Shown here: positions 12,585 to 25,022 of the stretch, one piece after another
How positions within the stretch are numbered: position 1 is the stretch's first letter
Layout of the letters: each line of letters opens with the position of its first letter
NCBI GenBank assembly: GCA_949316235.1
Contig: OX438744.1
Coordinates: 31,864,778 to 31,928,777, forward strand
Reading direction: 5' to 3'
From: Oegoconia quadripuncta
Taxonomy: Eukaryota > Arthropoda > Insecta > Lepidoptera > Autostichidae
Length of the DNA: 64,000 bases
The notes under the pieces: generated by a model
The model's input: the letters and a program-made list of their open reading frames with translations, nothing else
Told to the model about the DNA's origin: nothing
The model's database searches: none
Translations under genes and position numbers: made by a program

Positions 12585-13045
12585 GACATTCAAAAATTTA
12601 CCTTCAAATAACTTCAACACAATCATAAAACAGAAATTATTTACAAAAGGCCAATATAACATTTCCGACTATTTTCATGATAAGTAAGCATGGACATAGG
12701 CCGCTCGGCGATATTCACTCTAATTATAGAATACAAAATGTTCCTTTTCATCCACAAATTAGATAGATAAAGCGTTCACTTGCAAATTATAGAAACACAT
12801 ACAATAATATTCGAACGCAACAATCATTCTGCTTGGTGTTATTCTTACGAAATGTAGCCTTATTTCACAGTAATAAAAAGAAAAACAAAAATCAAGTACA
12901 ACTGTTACAACTTAGAATAGAGTTGTATGTGTATCTGTACCACAAATGGGCCATCGCTCAGTGTAGATTACATAATTATAACCCAAAACCCATTAAAAAG
13001 AGCAACTCTTGAGTTTTTGCTCGTTCTTTTCTGAACTGATAGATA
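12585..13045 (+). mobile_element. Same LINE family, 3' end with internal insertion
   Basis: NFNTIIKQKLFTKGQYNISD is readable at about 12605-12670, followed by the CATGGACATAGGCCGCTCGG segment shared with 14165-14190. About 230 bp of unrelated sequence (about 12735-12970) separates it from the 3' UTR motif GAGCAACTCTTGAG. Confidence 0.65.
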
Positions 13046-13930
13046 CTCTTATCAATAAAAATTTTGACTATTGATTAATAAAAAGTTTTTGCCGAGATTT
13101 TCGTACTTTTACTTAAAGAAGTTTTGAGTGTACTTGTGTTCTAAATTTCTTAAATTAACGCAACATTACCAACTGACAGCTCTAGAATTTATTAGTCTAT
13201 CCTCACCCTATATTCACGATCCATCAAAGATAATCATAGCCAAAACTACCCATCATGCCCATGTCTCATTCTATATATTCCACTTCAACTGTACAAAGAT
13301 AATCCACAAATCAAAGCTCGAAGTTATAACACGTACGAAATATAAAATCTGCATAATAACCGCTTACAATTCAGCCGGGTACACACGGGTGGTGGCCCGA
13401 GAATTCCGTGACGCTGTCATCCGCCTGTCGACGACCTAACACTAATAATATGTGCACGTGAAAGTCTGGTTGCATGTGTAACTGTGCATGTGTTTCTATA
13501 TTGTATGAATAAAAATCAAAAGTATTGAAATCGAAGCCAAATATCAAACATTAGCTTTTCAGAATAAGTCGTTTTTAAATCAGTTCAGCCTTTTGGCGTT
13601 CAGTGAAAATACGTAGTTCTTGTCACAAAGTACGTAGCGTCGGCGGCGGCGCGGCGCGTTGTGGTGTAACTTCCTATATAAAATTTCTGATTTTTTATAG
13701 AAGGTTAGATTCACTAATAGAATAATTTTCTAACCATGCTGTAGCTTGTTTTTGGTAAAGTATTTAGTACTTTTTATTTTTACCTACAATATTAAATTAA
13801 ACCTACTATTGTGAACTTTATTGCGTTGTAGAAATGCTAAGATTAATCAATGGCTACTTTATATTTTCTAAAAATAGTTTATTGAGTCTCGATATTTGCC
13901 TTCGGTGAAATTTTTCATAAATATAAAGAA

Positions 13931-14460
13931 AGTCAAAGTCAAAGTCAAAGTCAAAGTCAAAGTCAAAAAATATTTATTTCGTAGGATAAAGATTATTACT
14001 TGAAAACGTCACATTTTTTATCTTAATATTAAAATTATTGGCATTATTGCTCATTCGCAAAGCAGACTCCCCAGAGAAGAACGAGCAAGAAACTCAAGGG
14101 TTGCTCTTTTAAATAAATTTGGGTTACAATTATATTATATTGTATAATTAGGCTGAATATCGCCGAGCGGTCTATGTCCATGCTTGCTTATCATCCAGAT
14201 AGTCAGAAATTTTATAATAGCCCTTGGTATTTGTCTGTTTTATGATGGTTTTGAATTTATTTAAGGGTAAATTTTGAATGTCCACGGGAAGCAAGTCTAT
14301 TTTTATATCTGGTATTAACATAATGTATATCACTATTTTTCTTTAACGATTCTATATTTTTTCTTACATACATTAAGTTTTCGTAAATATATTGCGATGC
14401 TAATGTTAATATATTAATTTCTTTAAATTTATTCCTAAGAGACACTCTGGGGTCCAGAAG
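13931..14460 (-). mobile_element. Jockey/CR1-like LINE 3' end with (AGTCAA)n tail
   Basis: The minus strand encodes RVSLRNKFKEINILTLASQY near 14400, a reverse transcriptase C-terminal segment, with an internal deletion. The 3' UTR has the GAGCAACCCTTGAGTTTCTT pattern. The 3' end is the hexamer array (AGTCAA)n at 13931-13972. Confidence 0.8.
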
Positions 14461-16542
14461 TTATTGATCGATTTTTTTGAAAATAGTTACAGGAGTTCTA
14501 AGTATATTCTCCGACGCAATGAAATTTACAGTAGTAATTTTAATCTAATAGTTTATGTTTAATTACTAAATACCGATACAATATCTAAAGCAAGCTACCG
14601 AATTGTTAGAAGCCATTTTTATTCTAGCACTGAGAGGTACTCCATCTATGTGCAAAAAATCACTGCCTTTAAGATTATAGGACGGTAAAAGTGTATTCTT
14701 ACTGGACTATAGGCTTCAAACTATAACACTTTTTGCTTCGAGGGTAAAAAATAACCTAACGTATCTTTTTACCTGGCCCACACGCAAATGGACGCTTCAT
14801 TTCTCGCATTCGTTTATTTATATTTCTTTTTTCGAAAATGTATGTCTGGTAGATTTTAGATTAATGTTAGTACTAATAGGAGAGACATAAAACCTATGCT
14901 TTAAGTATTTGGGGGGGTTCAGTTTCTGATATTATTTAGGTAAGTATCTACTTGTAATATTCAATCTACAATGAAACTGCGCGAATACAGTTCTAATATT
15001 TCGCATATTCAGTCATATTTTATGATACTTAAAGTATTGTATTCTACTAAAGAAAAATTACATCTTCGTGTTCCACTAGAAAACCTTTTAAGTTTTATAA
15101 CTTAAAAACGACCACGATGCTACGTAGGGGTCACATAATGCATTATGATTTTATACAAAGATACAAACTGCAAGTCTCAAATGAATATGCAAAAGCGATG
15201 CGCGTGTATTGAGATTGAGTTATTGTGATCAATCGCTAGTGTGCGTTCGCCTTTATGTAGCGATAGTGTACGGGGCACGCGGGTGTGCATGGAGTGTGTA
15301 AGTATGCGTCCGGCGCATACGCATCGAAGAAATGCATATTTTATGACGTCTGCTCACATTCTGCGCGGTGCCACAAAGAAATTATACGCGCATTAAATCC
15401 GTGGAGGTGTGACTTTTATTTTTTTTTGTCGAGCGCATACTTAGGCTCTTTGTAGTATCTGTAGATTTATCAAGGATCTATACTAAATCAGTTGCTATAC
15501 AAATTAAAACCCAGTCATCCTGTGAATGAGTTGGATTTCCAACCAAATGGAATAATTGTGATTTTATCAATCGCAGTTATAACACCACATGTCTTGATTC
15601 ATTCATAATTCTCTAATTTTTGACCCTTTGAAATAGATAAAGGCACTATATAAATTCTTATGAAATAGGTAAAGTACAGACATGTTATCCCAATAAATAT
15701 TTATTTAAACAACATTAAGTGATTTCACTTTCTTTACTTACCCCTTATGATCAAAGTTTGGTTTAATGCCTGCCTGGAACTGCATGGAAAAAATAGGGCC
15801 ACTCGATAACAAGCGGTAACCCATTCTAAATAAATATATAAAATATAGCAACTCTACAAGTGTCTCTGTTCCTCGGAGAGGATATGCAGGGCCGGCCTTA
15901 AGTTAATTAACAAAAGACCGACAGACAGCGCGCTTGCTCGCTCAATGTATGGATGCTGTGTTCTGTGTTTCGTACGGTCACATGTTCGATTCCCGACCGC
16001 GTACAAGTCTCCAGTGGAAGTGATTGATACTCTGGCGTCTTAGATTGAGAATAAGATACTTTTGTTTGTAGGTACATTACAATATATTTGTTAGTTGAAT
16101 AAGTTTTTAATCGATCAAGAGCTTCGGTAGGCATCTGTAATTCTGAGATGTGTAAAGCATTGTGTGATAGCTATTTATTCTTCATCTGAATTAAATTTTT
16201 TAACTGAAATAAAAAATTCGTAAGAGGAGTTTTCCGAAATTCTATTTTTAACACGATTAAAAACGCGGGTATTTGTGTTTGACGGCGTTGTTTGTATGTG
16301 TAATTTGTCGAGAAGTGTCTCAATAGTGTCTCTGATTTTACTTTTAAGACAGATGCTTTTTACGTTTTGGGATTGGTTGGGGGATTTTCTAAAATTTCTT
16401 GTTTAAGTAGAGATGACCTTTTTCTTTTCTTTGCACATTTGACTCTACGCAGATTTTAATATAACATTGACAGCAAGGAAAAGTTTTTTTTGTACACGAA
16501 TATTTTACCCAAGGACACGTTTTTTGTTCGCGAAACCTTCGA

Positions 16543-17165
16543 CGACCTGTTTGGTATGGTAGAAACCCTGACTGCTATACTAAAAGGTCGCGAGTTAATC
16601 CCACTAGGGGCATATTATGTTTGTATGATGAATACGGACATGTGTACCTGAGTTATGTATGTTTTCATTTATACTTACGTGCAATAAAAATGTATTTGGC
16701 TAGTATTGGGTTTTTTGGTGTTTTTTTTTCTGTTCGTTAATCATATGTACTAATTCCTGCGATTTTCAAAGCTATATCCAAATTTGTTTTTTATTTGGAA
16801 AATGGAATATTATTTCAAGGTTTCACATGAAATATTTTTTAATTTCTGGGCTAAATCACATAATAAAAAAAATTTCAACAGAGCTCTTTTCATATGCTTC
16901 CCATAATCATTTCTTAGATTCGCTGAAACTTTTATAAAGCGGTCACTTTTAAAAATTAACGCTGCCTATACTTAACTTGATGTTATCCGATAAAACACAC
17001 AAAGTTTAGCTAAATTTGGATTTGCCGTTCCCAAAAAAAAAACAAAAATGTTTGTATGGAGAAAACAGTCTTAAATAAATTCTTCATACAAACCAATTTC
17101 AGAGGTAAGGACCTAATATAACCATCTGGTATTCATAATACAAGTCTAGTTGCTTATGTGGAGAG
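16543..17165 (+). mobile_element. SINE-2 (tRNA-derived) split by a 0.4-kb insertion
   Basis: The head CGACCTGTTTGGTATGGTAG and the body to about 16706 match the SINE-2 copy at 53692. The 3' part resumes at AACCATCTGGTATTC near 17108. Between them is repeat R380, also present at 51825-52222. The B box is degraded. Confidence 0.75.
16706..17107. repeat. Repeat R380, copy 1
   Basis: About 0.4 kb, directly repeated at 51825-52222. Shared blocks include TTTCACATGAAATAT, TTTATAAAGCGG and AAGTTTAGCTAAATTTGGAT. It interrupts SINE-2. No ORF and no clear terminal inverted repeat. Confidence 0.75.
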
Positions 17166-17828
17166 TTGTGCAAAAAGATTAAAATAGATATATACATATT
17201 AACCTCCTTTCGGCTTAGTTGCGTTTCGACTGATAAATATTACAGATTTTTAAAAACTTTTAAAGAACTATGTTTATTGTATCTCCTAAATTCACAAATG
17301 CCAAAATAAATCATCACTATCGTCCGACTACTCGTATTAAAACCATTCGGAATTAACAACATAACGAGATTGTTAAATAACTGTGTTTTTATTATACCTA
17401 ACGTCCATATGTGGAATTGAGCTGTAAATATAAAAGAGTTCGATCCCAATAGATATCTAATTAAGTGTACAACAACCTAATCGAATAATTAATCGATTAA
17501 AACATCGATTCGAACATTCGGAGCGATCTCGTCAGTCCACCAAATTAGAACATTCACATGGATTTTATAAACAATAATTGGGAACTGGCGTTTTACGGTC
17601 GGGTTCCGTAGTATTACGGGTTTGTCCGATCGCCCATTTTGTATATTTATTTAGACCAAAGTTATATTGTAATTTTTCTTTAGCTATAAGAAGAATGTAT
17701 GGATGCGTGGAGACCACCTGTGGACGGCTATTATACAAAGCATTTGACACTCACCGAGAATCAATCAAATAATTAATGAAATACGCTTTATTGTTTATAC
17801 AAAGAAATCAGTGTAGGACAGAATTTTG

Positions 17829-18142
17829 GCCGCCTCCGTGGCTCAATGTAAACAACATAGGGTTTACGAATCGGAGGTCACGGGTTCGTTCCCCAGCGGA
17901 GTACATGTTTATTAGTCGGTTTGGTTGATGGCACAGCCTTTTAAATGTCCGCCTGGCTAACTACCACCATCTTATCCAAGTCTGCCGCCAAACAGCTGTT
18001 GTGCTCCGGTTTTCAGTGGTAAGATAGCCGGTCCCCCAAATAGGATGGGGTTTTCGGGTCGGTACGCTGCCACGTTGGCATCATCTTCACTTAACATCAG
18101 GTGTGAATGAAGTCAAGTGCTAATCCCTTGTGCATGAAAAAA
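17829..18142 (+). mobile_element. SINE-1 copy, diverged
   Basis: A plus-strand copy starting GCCGCCTCCGTGGCTC and ending CTTGTGCATG followed by A-rich sequence. It has a small deletion in the middle and a B box changed to GGTTCGTTCC, so it is older. Confidence 0.85.
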
Positions 18143-18218
18143 GAGAATGTTTAACGTATTTAACGATATCGGCTAATTTATCTTACCCCGCCGGAATTAA
18201 TAATCTTATTAACATAGT

Positions 18219-18420
18219 TGACAGTAAACTTATATAAGATGGTGGTAGCTCCAGGTGGACATATAAAATCAAGCAGAATACTGTACACCTACCCTCTGGA
18301 AATATTATGTTCGTATTCATCACATAAACATTTACCATCGTGGGATGCGAACCCGCAACCATTCATTTCGCAGACGTCGCTAACCACTACACCAATCGGT
18401 TTTCAAGTTATAAGAGATGT
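18219..18420 (-). mobile_element. Degraded tRNA-derived SINE fragments
   Basis: Contains a SINE-1-like GATGGTGGTAGCT segment. Next to it is a minus-strand tRNA-like head with B box similarity (GGTTGCGGGTTCGCATCC). It looks like adjoining fragments of two related SINEs; borders are uncertain. Confidence 0.5.
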
Positions 18421-18480
18421 TCAAACATAAGGATAGCAGGTATTTCTAATTTTGTATTTATATTAATTATATTTATATTT

Positions 18481-18625
18481 ACTTCGACCAAGTGAAAGAA
18501 AAGGTGAGTGTCGTGTCGTGCCAAGAGGTTAAATCAATGGCGGAAAGTAGAGAGACATGGTCGTTTCTCCACCGACAAGAGCATAGCTCTTAAATTGAAG
18601 AAGATATAATTGGGCTTTCGGGAAC
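18481..18625 (+). pseudogene. LINE ORF2 C-terminal fragment
   Basis: Reads YFDQVKEKVSVVSCQEVKSM then AESRETWSFLHRQEHSS and a stop, the same family as 37412-37640. Confidence 0.7.
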
Positions 18626-19549
18626 CCTAAATCAATTGAACCAAATATTCCATCCACGTAAACTGATATAATATTGATAAATATTCCCAAACACGTAATA
18701 AACATAGAAAACATCTGAGTATTTATGTTCTAATTGCTATAATTAAAGAATTTTTACATAAATTATATCCCCAACGCCTGCGGAGTGCACGGTCTAATAA
18801 AATATCTTAGATAAGGACGCATGTATACGATCAGCAGCCCGTTAAACAGAGACAGAGTTGGGGTCAGGATTTGAACATAATCGATGATTTTATCGGACGT
18901 CCGATGTGTCATTCGGATAATATTTATATGTAAAATTACGTTGGTAGAGATATTATATGATTTTTTATTGGTAACGACTTAATTTCCCATTTTATTAATA
19001 GAAATAATAACAATATTCTTTCCTCATCGTCAGCCTATAAACGTCCCACTGCAGGGCAAATGCCTTCTTTTATCATAATGTGGGGCGTTGTTCATTAAAT
19101 GGGCCAATTTCGAATTTTTATTACGCCTACGACTCAGAACTAACATTACATAATCTCCATTTTTTTTAATTTTCGTATTATTACGGGAAACAAATAGTAT
19201 ACAATACTACTTGTTAAAGTGACAATTTAGTTAGTACACAAACCAATAAAGTTTCCACAAATTACGTATACACCTCGATTATAACCTCGCTTTGTCCCAA
19301 GGCTAGATAAAACGCAAACAAAAAATCTTTAAGTAGTCCAAAAATATAATGATATTATGTAGGTATATTATTCTAAAATTTGTAATTTACCATTAAAACA
19401 TATAAAATCATGTGATATAATTTCCAGGCCCCGTTCATAAGAAATCATAAAAGCCAAATTAATCACAATTCTAAGGTTTTATAAGTATCGCCGGTAAAAG
19501 TGTTGTTGCGCTCAGGTAATTTTCTATCAAATAGTAGGAAAATTGGATT

Positions 19550-19650
19550 TAGGCAGGGGCAATGCATACGCTATTATAATAAGGTACCAGTTGGCATTCA
19601 AAATTTGACTTTAAATAAATTCAAAACCATCATAAGATTGTTGATTCGGC
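19550..19650 (+). pseudogene. LINE reverse transcriptase C-terminal fragment
   Basis: A short plus-strand stretch encodes CIRYYNKVPVGIQNLTLNKF, matching CIRFYDKVPVDIQNLPLNKF of the LINE at 31780-32360. Confidence 0.7.
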
Positions 19651-19924
19651 ACTAAAAAGAATAGTACTTAAATGAGGTGTCGTTGGATTCGTCATAATTG
19701 AGGGAGAGTTTTAGAATAGGTAGGCATATATTTCTAAGATAAATATGGGCGCCGTCAGCCACAATTTTTAGGTCATATACGATTTTCAATTGTGTTTTTA
19801 ATAATTTACTTTTATTATATGCACGATAGGATTACTATAAATCAAAGATAAAATTTAATAACGGAGCGGGTAGTTCCATGCATTTTTACACACTCAAATA
19901 GTCGGATAGCCTTTTGAGCACAAT

Positions 19925-20155
19925 TTGCATTTAATGACGACCGGTTGGTGTATGGTATGGATGTCAGTGAAACCAACGGTTGCGGGTTCGAATCCCGCGA
20001 GGGGTAAATGTTTGTGTGACGAATGCGAACATTTATTCCCGAGTCATGGATGTTTAATATTTATGTATGTTTATCCGTTATCTAGTATCCATACCACAAG
20101 CTTTGCTTAGTTTGGGACTAGATGATTGGTGTAAGTGTCCGAAATATTTATATAA
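19925..20155 (+). mobile_element. SINE-2-related copy
   Basis: A tRNA-like head with perfect B box GGTTCGAATCC, then GTGTGACGAATGCGAACATT and CGAGTCATGGATGTT as in SINE-2, with a divergent 3' end. Low-copy relative within this window. Confidence 0.7.
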
Positions 20156-21825
20156 TATTATTATTTATTTATAATGATAGCCTTAAATTTATCAAAGACC
20201 AAGTTTTGCATATCAACCGGGACTTTATTAGGTATACCTATTGGCCGGTGATGTGATCTTATTTTTTTAAGGCTAAGATAAGCTTGTAGCCGTTATACAG
20301 CTATTTCAATGTCACATTGTTATTAATATTATGGCTGTGCCCGTGCATTAATACAGCAATACGTTTCTAAAAGCATTAATTACTTGGAAATTATCATTAA
20401 CTCTTATACAGGCTGTAGATAATCGGTTCGTTGTCTCGCGTACCCTTAAGTTTTGTGATGGCGGTAGCGGGATCGAGACAAAGTTGTGGAAAATTATTCA
20501 TTTTTATAATGTTCAGCTCTAGACAATGCGTATTTATTATTTTATTTAGGATGACCAGCGCCATTTGTCTATCCATTCTATGACGAGTGAGTATATATCC
20601 TTACCTATGTATTAAAATCTAACACTTTTAAGTTACTTATCTTAAGTATAATGAATAATAGTTCGCCATTTTTGATGAAATTCGGAACACAGCCATGGAA
20701 CGGGTGCAAAAATGAGGAAAAATTAAACTATAGAAAACAAACGCAGAATTCAAATATCGCCGACCTCCTGATTCCAATTCATTCATAAACTTTACCGACA
20801 CCGAAATTTAGTTTTATTTCATTTAAAGTTAATGCCGTAAACTCCGCTTCGGCAGCGCTTGGAGGATGTTCGTCCAGGCACGAGTATCAACGCTGCAATA
20901 TGTAAGAGATGTGCCACTTTGATACACACTGTGTGGAGCACCACTACCAGCATCTATGATCGTTCACAGCCTTGAGTACTCTTACATGAACTACTGACGC
21001 TGTATTCTAAGTAGACTGCTGCGTGATGATTCACGTATAGCATTACAATATACTGTCAACATTAGAATGATGCATTATTTTCTTACACCATCGCCATATC
21101 ATCTTCGGACTATTAGACGTGGGGCGGCTTCCATCCGTATGAAGTCAACATGCCGAACATTCGCAATAAGCGTTCGACTTTTCATTCATAATGCGCACAC
21201 CCAAGGCACCGAACTCCATAACGGCTTCAGTGTTTCCTGAATCCTGAACCTTGGGATCTTCAAGGGTGAATAGGCATCTACTGAGATCGCGTGCTTCACC
21301 TCCGGCCAAATCGTCACTTTCCATCAGGTAAAAAAGATGCCACTTCAATAAAGATTCTATTATCAAATGTTAAGAAAAAGCAGGTGGATTTTTCGTATCA
21401 ATAAACTTTTTGAACGTTACAGAATCAGGAGACAGGACAGCAGTAAACGAACGATTACATCACAGACTCCATAATGATCAACAAGTTATTAATAATGATT
21501 AACGAGTTATGTTAAAATCTAAATTATTATTAATTATTCCTACTCTATCATATTCCCGTCTGTCGGCTCTATTAATAGTCTCACGTTGAGAACACCCTGT
21601 ATAAAAGAATTAATTTACAATGCAAATTGGATGCAATATTCTAATGTATAATAATAATGACTAAATTATCAGCGAAATTGACTATTTCTTGTTGAAAGTT
21701 GTTGTACAAAACTGAAAATTAGACTCACTTAATCAAGAGAATCGTTGCAATTAGAGATACGTGTTTTGGAAATAGAGAATAACCCCCATCAAAGCTATTT
21801 AGGTATTATTTATAACTAGCTTTCC

Positions 21826-22032
21826 GCCCGCTGCTTCGCATGCTTTAAGTAACTTTATCGCGGAAATTTGTTTATCCCGTGGGAACTACTCACTTTATCG
21901 AGATAAAAAATATCCTATGTCTTACTCTAGGGTATATTCTACCTGTATATCAAATTTCATCCAAATCCGTTCATCCGCTTCGCCGTGGTTGAGCAACAAA
22001 CAAACATCCAAACTTTCGCATTTATTATTAGA
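21826..22032 (-). mobile_element. Non-autonomous Helitron (Lep1-like), precise insertion
   Basis: On the minus strand it runs TCTAATAATAAATGCGAAAG to GCGGAAAGCTAG, flanked by A and T. It interrupts an inverted-repeat element whose other copy at 57881-58221 shows the empty site. Confidence 0.88.
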
Positions 22033-22199
22033 TTAGCTTTAAGGCTTCTCGAGTGACGGTCAGAGAGATTTTTTTTATTTATTCTGTATTTTTTTAACTG
22101 TACTGAATAAATCCTCTTAATACAGCTTGTCTTGATGATAGAGAGATACTCAGAGGTTTTCTAAATTTTCAATTTATATGACATTAAATAAACATAGAA

Positions 22200-22430
22200 A
22201 AACATACATGGTACAAGTAAAAGAAAAAGTAAATGCAGTGCCGTATCAGGAAGTCAAAGAAAAGGCGGAATGTAGAGAAGTGTCTTAAAGATCTCTTAAA
22301 GAAATAATTCCACCTTTGTACGTGACCTATTGTTTGTACTCTGTTATTGTAATATTTTGGTGCAATAAAGAATAAATGAAGTGTGGAAAGGACTCCACCG
22401 ACAAGAGCATAGCTCTTAAATATTAGAGAG
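22200..22430 (+). pseudogene. LINE ORF2 C-terminal fragment with insertion
   Basis: Reads MVQVKEKVNAVPYQEVKEKA, is interrupted at about 22288-22383 by an unrelated stretch ending GCAATAAAGAATAAATGAAG, and resumes as LHRQEHSS. The insert resembles another LINE 3' UTR. Confidence 0.65.
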
Positions 22431-22750
22431 AGAGATGCCATTAAATACACAACATGTTCGTCGTTCCGAGTGTACCCAGGACACACTCGCACGGCCACAT
22501 ATCCGCACGAGGAGTACAGTCACACGACAATAAAGCACAAATCGGCGCACACCGGACGCGTCAGAAACTAGACCATTATACAGTAAATGGGAAACGTTAT
22601 TTGCCTATTTGTTGAAGACCCCTCCGCCGGTAGGGTTGCCAGTCAATTTTTGTTGCAGTAAATAAATATTTGTACTTCCCGCTGACACACGACCGTGGCC
22701 ATAACAGGGGCGATACATAAGCGATTGAAAAAACATTTTCAATTATAATG

Positions 22751-23010
22751 GTTACTGCTGTAGTGGTTAGAAATGCTGACTGCTATATACAAAGGTCGCG
22801 GGTACGAATCCCGCTAGGGGCATATTTTTGTATGATAAATACCGACATGTGTACACGAGTTATGTGTTTTATTCATTTATAAAAAAAATGTATTTGTGTA
22901 GTATATCAACCAACTGATATCGATAATACAAGCCTACTTGCTTGCTTAGTGTAGAACTAAATGGCGCTGTGTGAATATCCAAGAATATTTACTCATTTAT
23001 TATTTATATA
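22751..23010 (+). mobile_element. SINE-2, near full length
   Basis: GTAGTGGTTAGAAATGCTGA A-box region, GGTACGAATCC B box, GACATGTGTACACGAGTTAT, and the AACTAAATGGCGCTGTGTG 3' domain. A SINE-1 follows about 40 bp later. Confidence 0.85.
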
Positions 23011-23047
23011 AACACTCCATGTTTTTAACCGCCGTTTTTTAACTTTA

Positions 23048-23354
23048 ACCGCTTGAAGTAAACAACATTGGGTTTACGATTCGGAGGTCGCGGGTTCGAT
23101 TCCCAGCGGGGTACATGTTTAAGTACTCAGTTTGGTTTTAAATGTTCGCCTGGCTAGCTAGCACCATCTTATATAAATCTGCCGCCAAGCAGCAATGTTA
23201 ATAACATTGTTGTGTTCCGGTTGTCAGAGATAAGATAGGCAGTCCTCCAAATGTGTTGGGGTTTGCGAGCCAGTACGCTTCCACCTTCGACCTCATCTTC
23301 ACTTAACATCAGGTGTGATTGAGGTCAAGTATCAACCCGTTGTGCATAAAAAAA
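23048..23354 (+). mobile_element. SINE-1 copy with altered head
   Basis: A plus-strand copy with intact B box GGTTCGATTCCC and a normal tail. The first 20 or so bases are rearranged relative to the family. Confidence 0.82.
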
Positions 23355-24465
23355 CCATTCATGACCTGGGTTATTCGTTCGTTCATAAATTATATTTATT
23401 TATACTTATCCGTTTCCCAGTAATAATATGCTTTGCCTAGAATGTGGGATTAGATTGAGATTGGTGTAAATGTCTAAAGTACGTATTAACATAAGAAATG
23501 TTTTTTCAATTGCTTATGTATACATATAAGTGAAACACTGACAAAACGTTACGAATAAAGGCAAAATGAGGTTCCACACTTTGAATTCATTGATGTGGGT
23601 GGCATATTCATTAAAAATAAATACGATTAAAAAAAAAGAAGCGTCTTCTGGAGTTTTTCTGGAGAGGAAATAATGAAAAAGGATTCTGGAAAATATGAAC
23701 ACAAGGTTCAAAGGAAAGGCTATCTTGTGTGCCATCTTAGATAGATGATGAAGTTAGTGATTATCGAATTTTAAATATTTATAAATGAATATGAAAATCC
23801 GAGAGATGTCTTGAAGACCCTTTTTTTAAAGATACCTACGGATATTCGGACCTTCAAAGTCCACGCTATTTTTCTTTACCATCAAATTAACAATACTGGC
23901 TCCATTATATGTGACCCTTTCCGATGCACTGGTAAAACTTTGGACATATTGACAGACGGACATAATGTACAAGCCCTATTTAAAAGATTTAAAATTGTAT
24001 ATTTATAAATGATATGATGTATGTTACATTGTAAATAAATGCTTAAAATTTCGGGAACCCTATCAGTGGGCTGTTAAGGTAACTCATGCGCACTGCTAAA
24101 GATAATCATCTAATAAATAATACATTAATAAAACATGTATGATTATCTCAAAGAAGAAAAATAGGTCCATTTCGCCTCTTCACGTAAACATCGTGAATAA
24201 ATTATAGTTTAACAATGAAACATTGCAAATTAAGAAAATAGAAAACAAATGATTAAGTATATCATCTAGATAGACCATACAATGTTAAAAGCTAACTACC
24301 TTCGGAACGCCTTAACCGATTTCTATTATATATGGCTAGAAACCTATCTGTGAGTTTAATCATAAATATTAAAAACAAAAACAGAAAACCCTCGAGAGAC
24401 TATGTTATTATCTAAATAAGAAATACTGTGTTAAAAGCTAAAGCTTCATCAAACCTGGCTAAGAA

Positions 24466-24673
24466 TCAAAGTACACAGGGTACACTTAAAATAGTCAGAT
24501 TTTACATTTTTTAAACTACTGCACGAATTAAATATACGAAATAAATTGCACAAACGGCTCGTTTCTGTAAAACAAAGATTGTATTTATATCCGCGGCATT
24601 TCCCCACAGCAGGATACCGTAAGACATCAGGCAATGGAAATAACTAAAATATACAAATTTTAGTTATTTCCAT
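24466..24673 (-). pseudogene. LINE fragment: RT segment fused to 3' tail, hairpin 5' end
   Basis: The minus strand reads YFSYFHCLMSYGILLWGNAA and then NTIFVLQKRAVCAIYF, a conserved reverse transcriptase segment. It jumps directly to the 3' UTR (reverse complement of ACAGGGTACACTTAAAATAG) shared with 45975-46000. The 5' end is an inverted repeat (24634-24673). Confidence 0.75.
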
Positions 24674-24805
24674 AGCTAAAATAATACTAATCTAGCAGTA
24701 TTTACGTCCGATATATATACGCTGCAGAGCAGAGCTTCATCACCAATTTATGGATTTCCCCTCGTTTACTCTTTCATATAAAATAATATTAAATTTCATA
24801 TAAAA

Positions 24806-24915
24806 AGGTACACGTTTACATATTCATCATATAAACATATATCATTAGGGATTCGAACCCGCGACGTTTTGGTATAGCAGTCAAGGCTTCTAACCACTAC
24901 ATCAAACAGGTCGTC
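24806..24915 (-). mobile_element. SINE-2 head fragment
   Basis: A minus-strand head with intact GGTTCGAATCC B box and GATGTAGTGGTTAGAAGCC A-box region. Only the first 110 bases are recognisable. Confidence 0.7.
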
Positions 24916-25022
24916 AATAATTGGTTGGTAGTGGACACTCCAGGCATCAAAATTAATCTCACGACATCATGCACGAAATTGGTTAAGCCGTTTAAGCTAC
25001 AGGAGGTAACAGAAATCTAATA

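Noticed and set aside
13931..13972. (AGTCAA)n as a CRISPR-like or satellite array
   Set aside because: It is a short perfect hexamer run at the 3' end of a LINE, a usual LINE tail.
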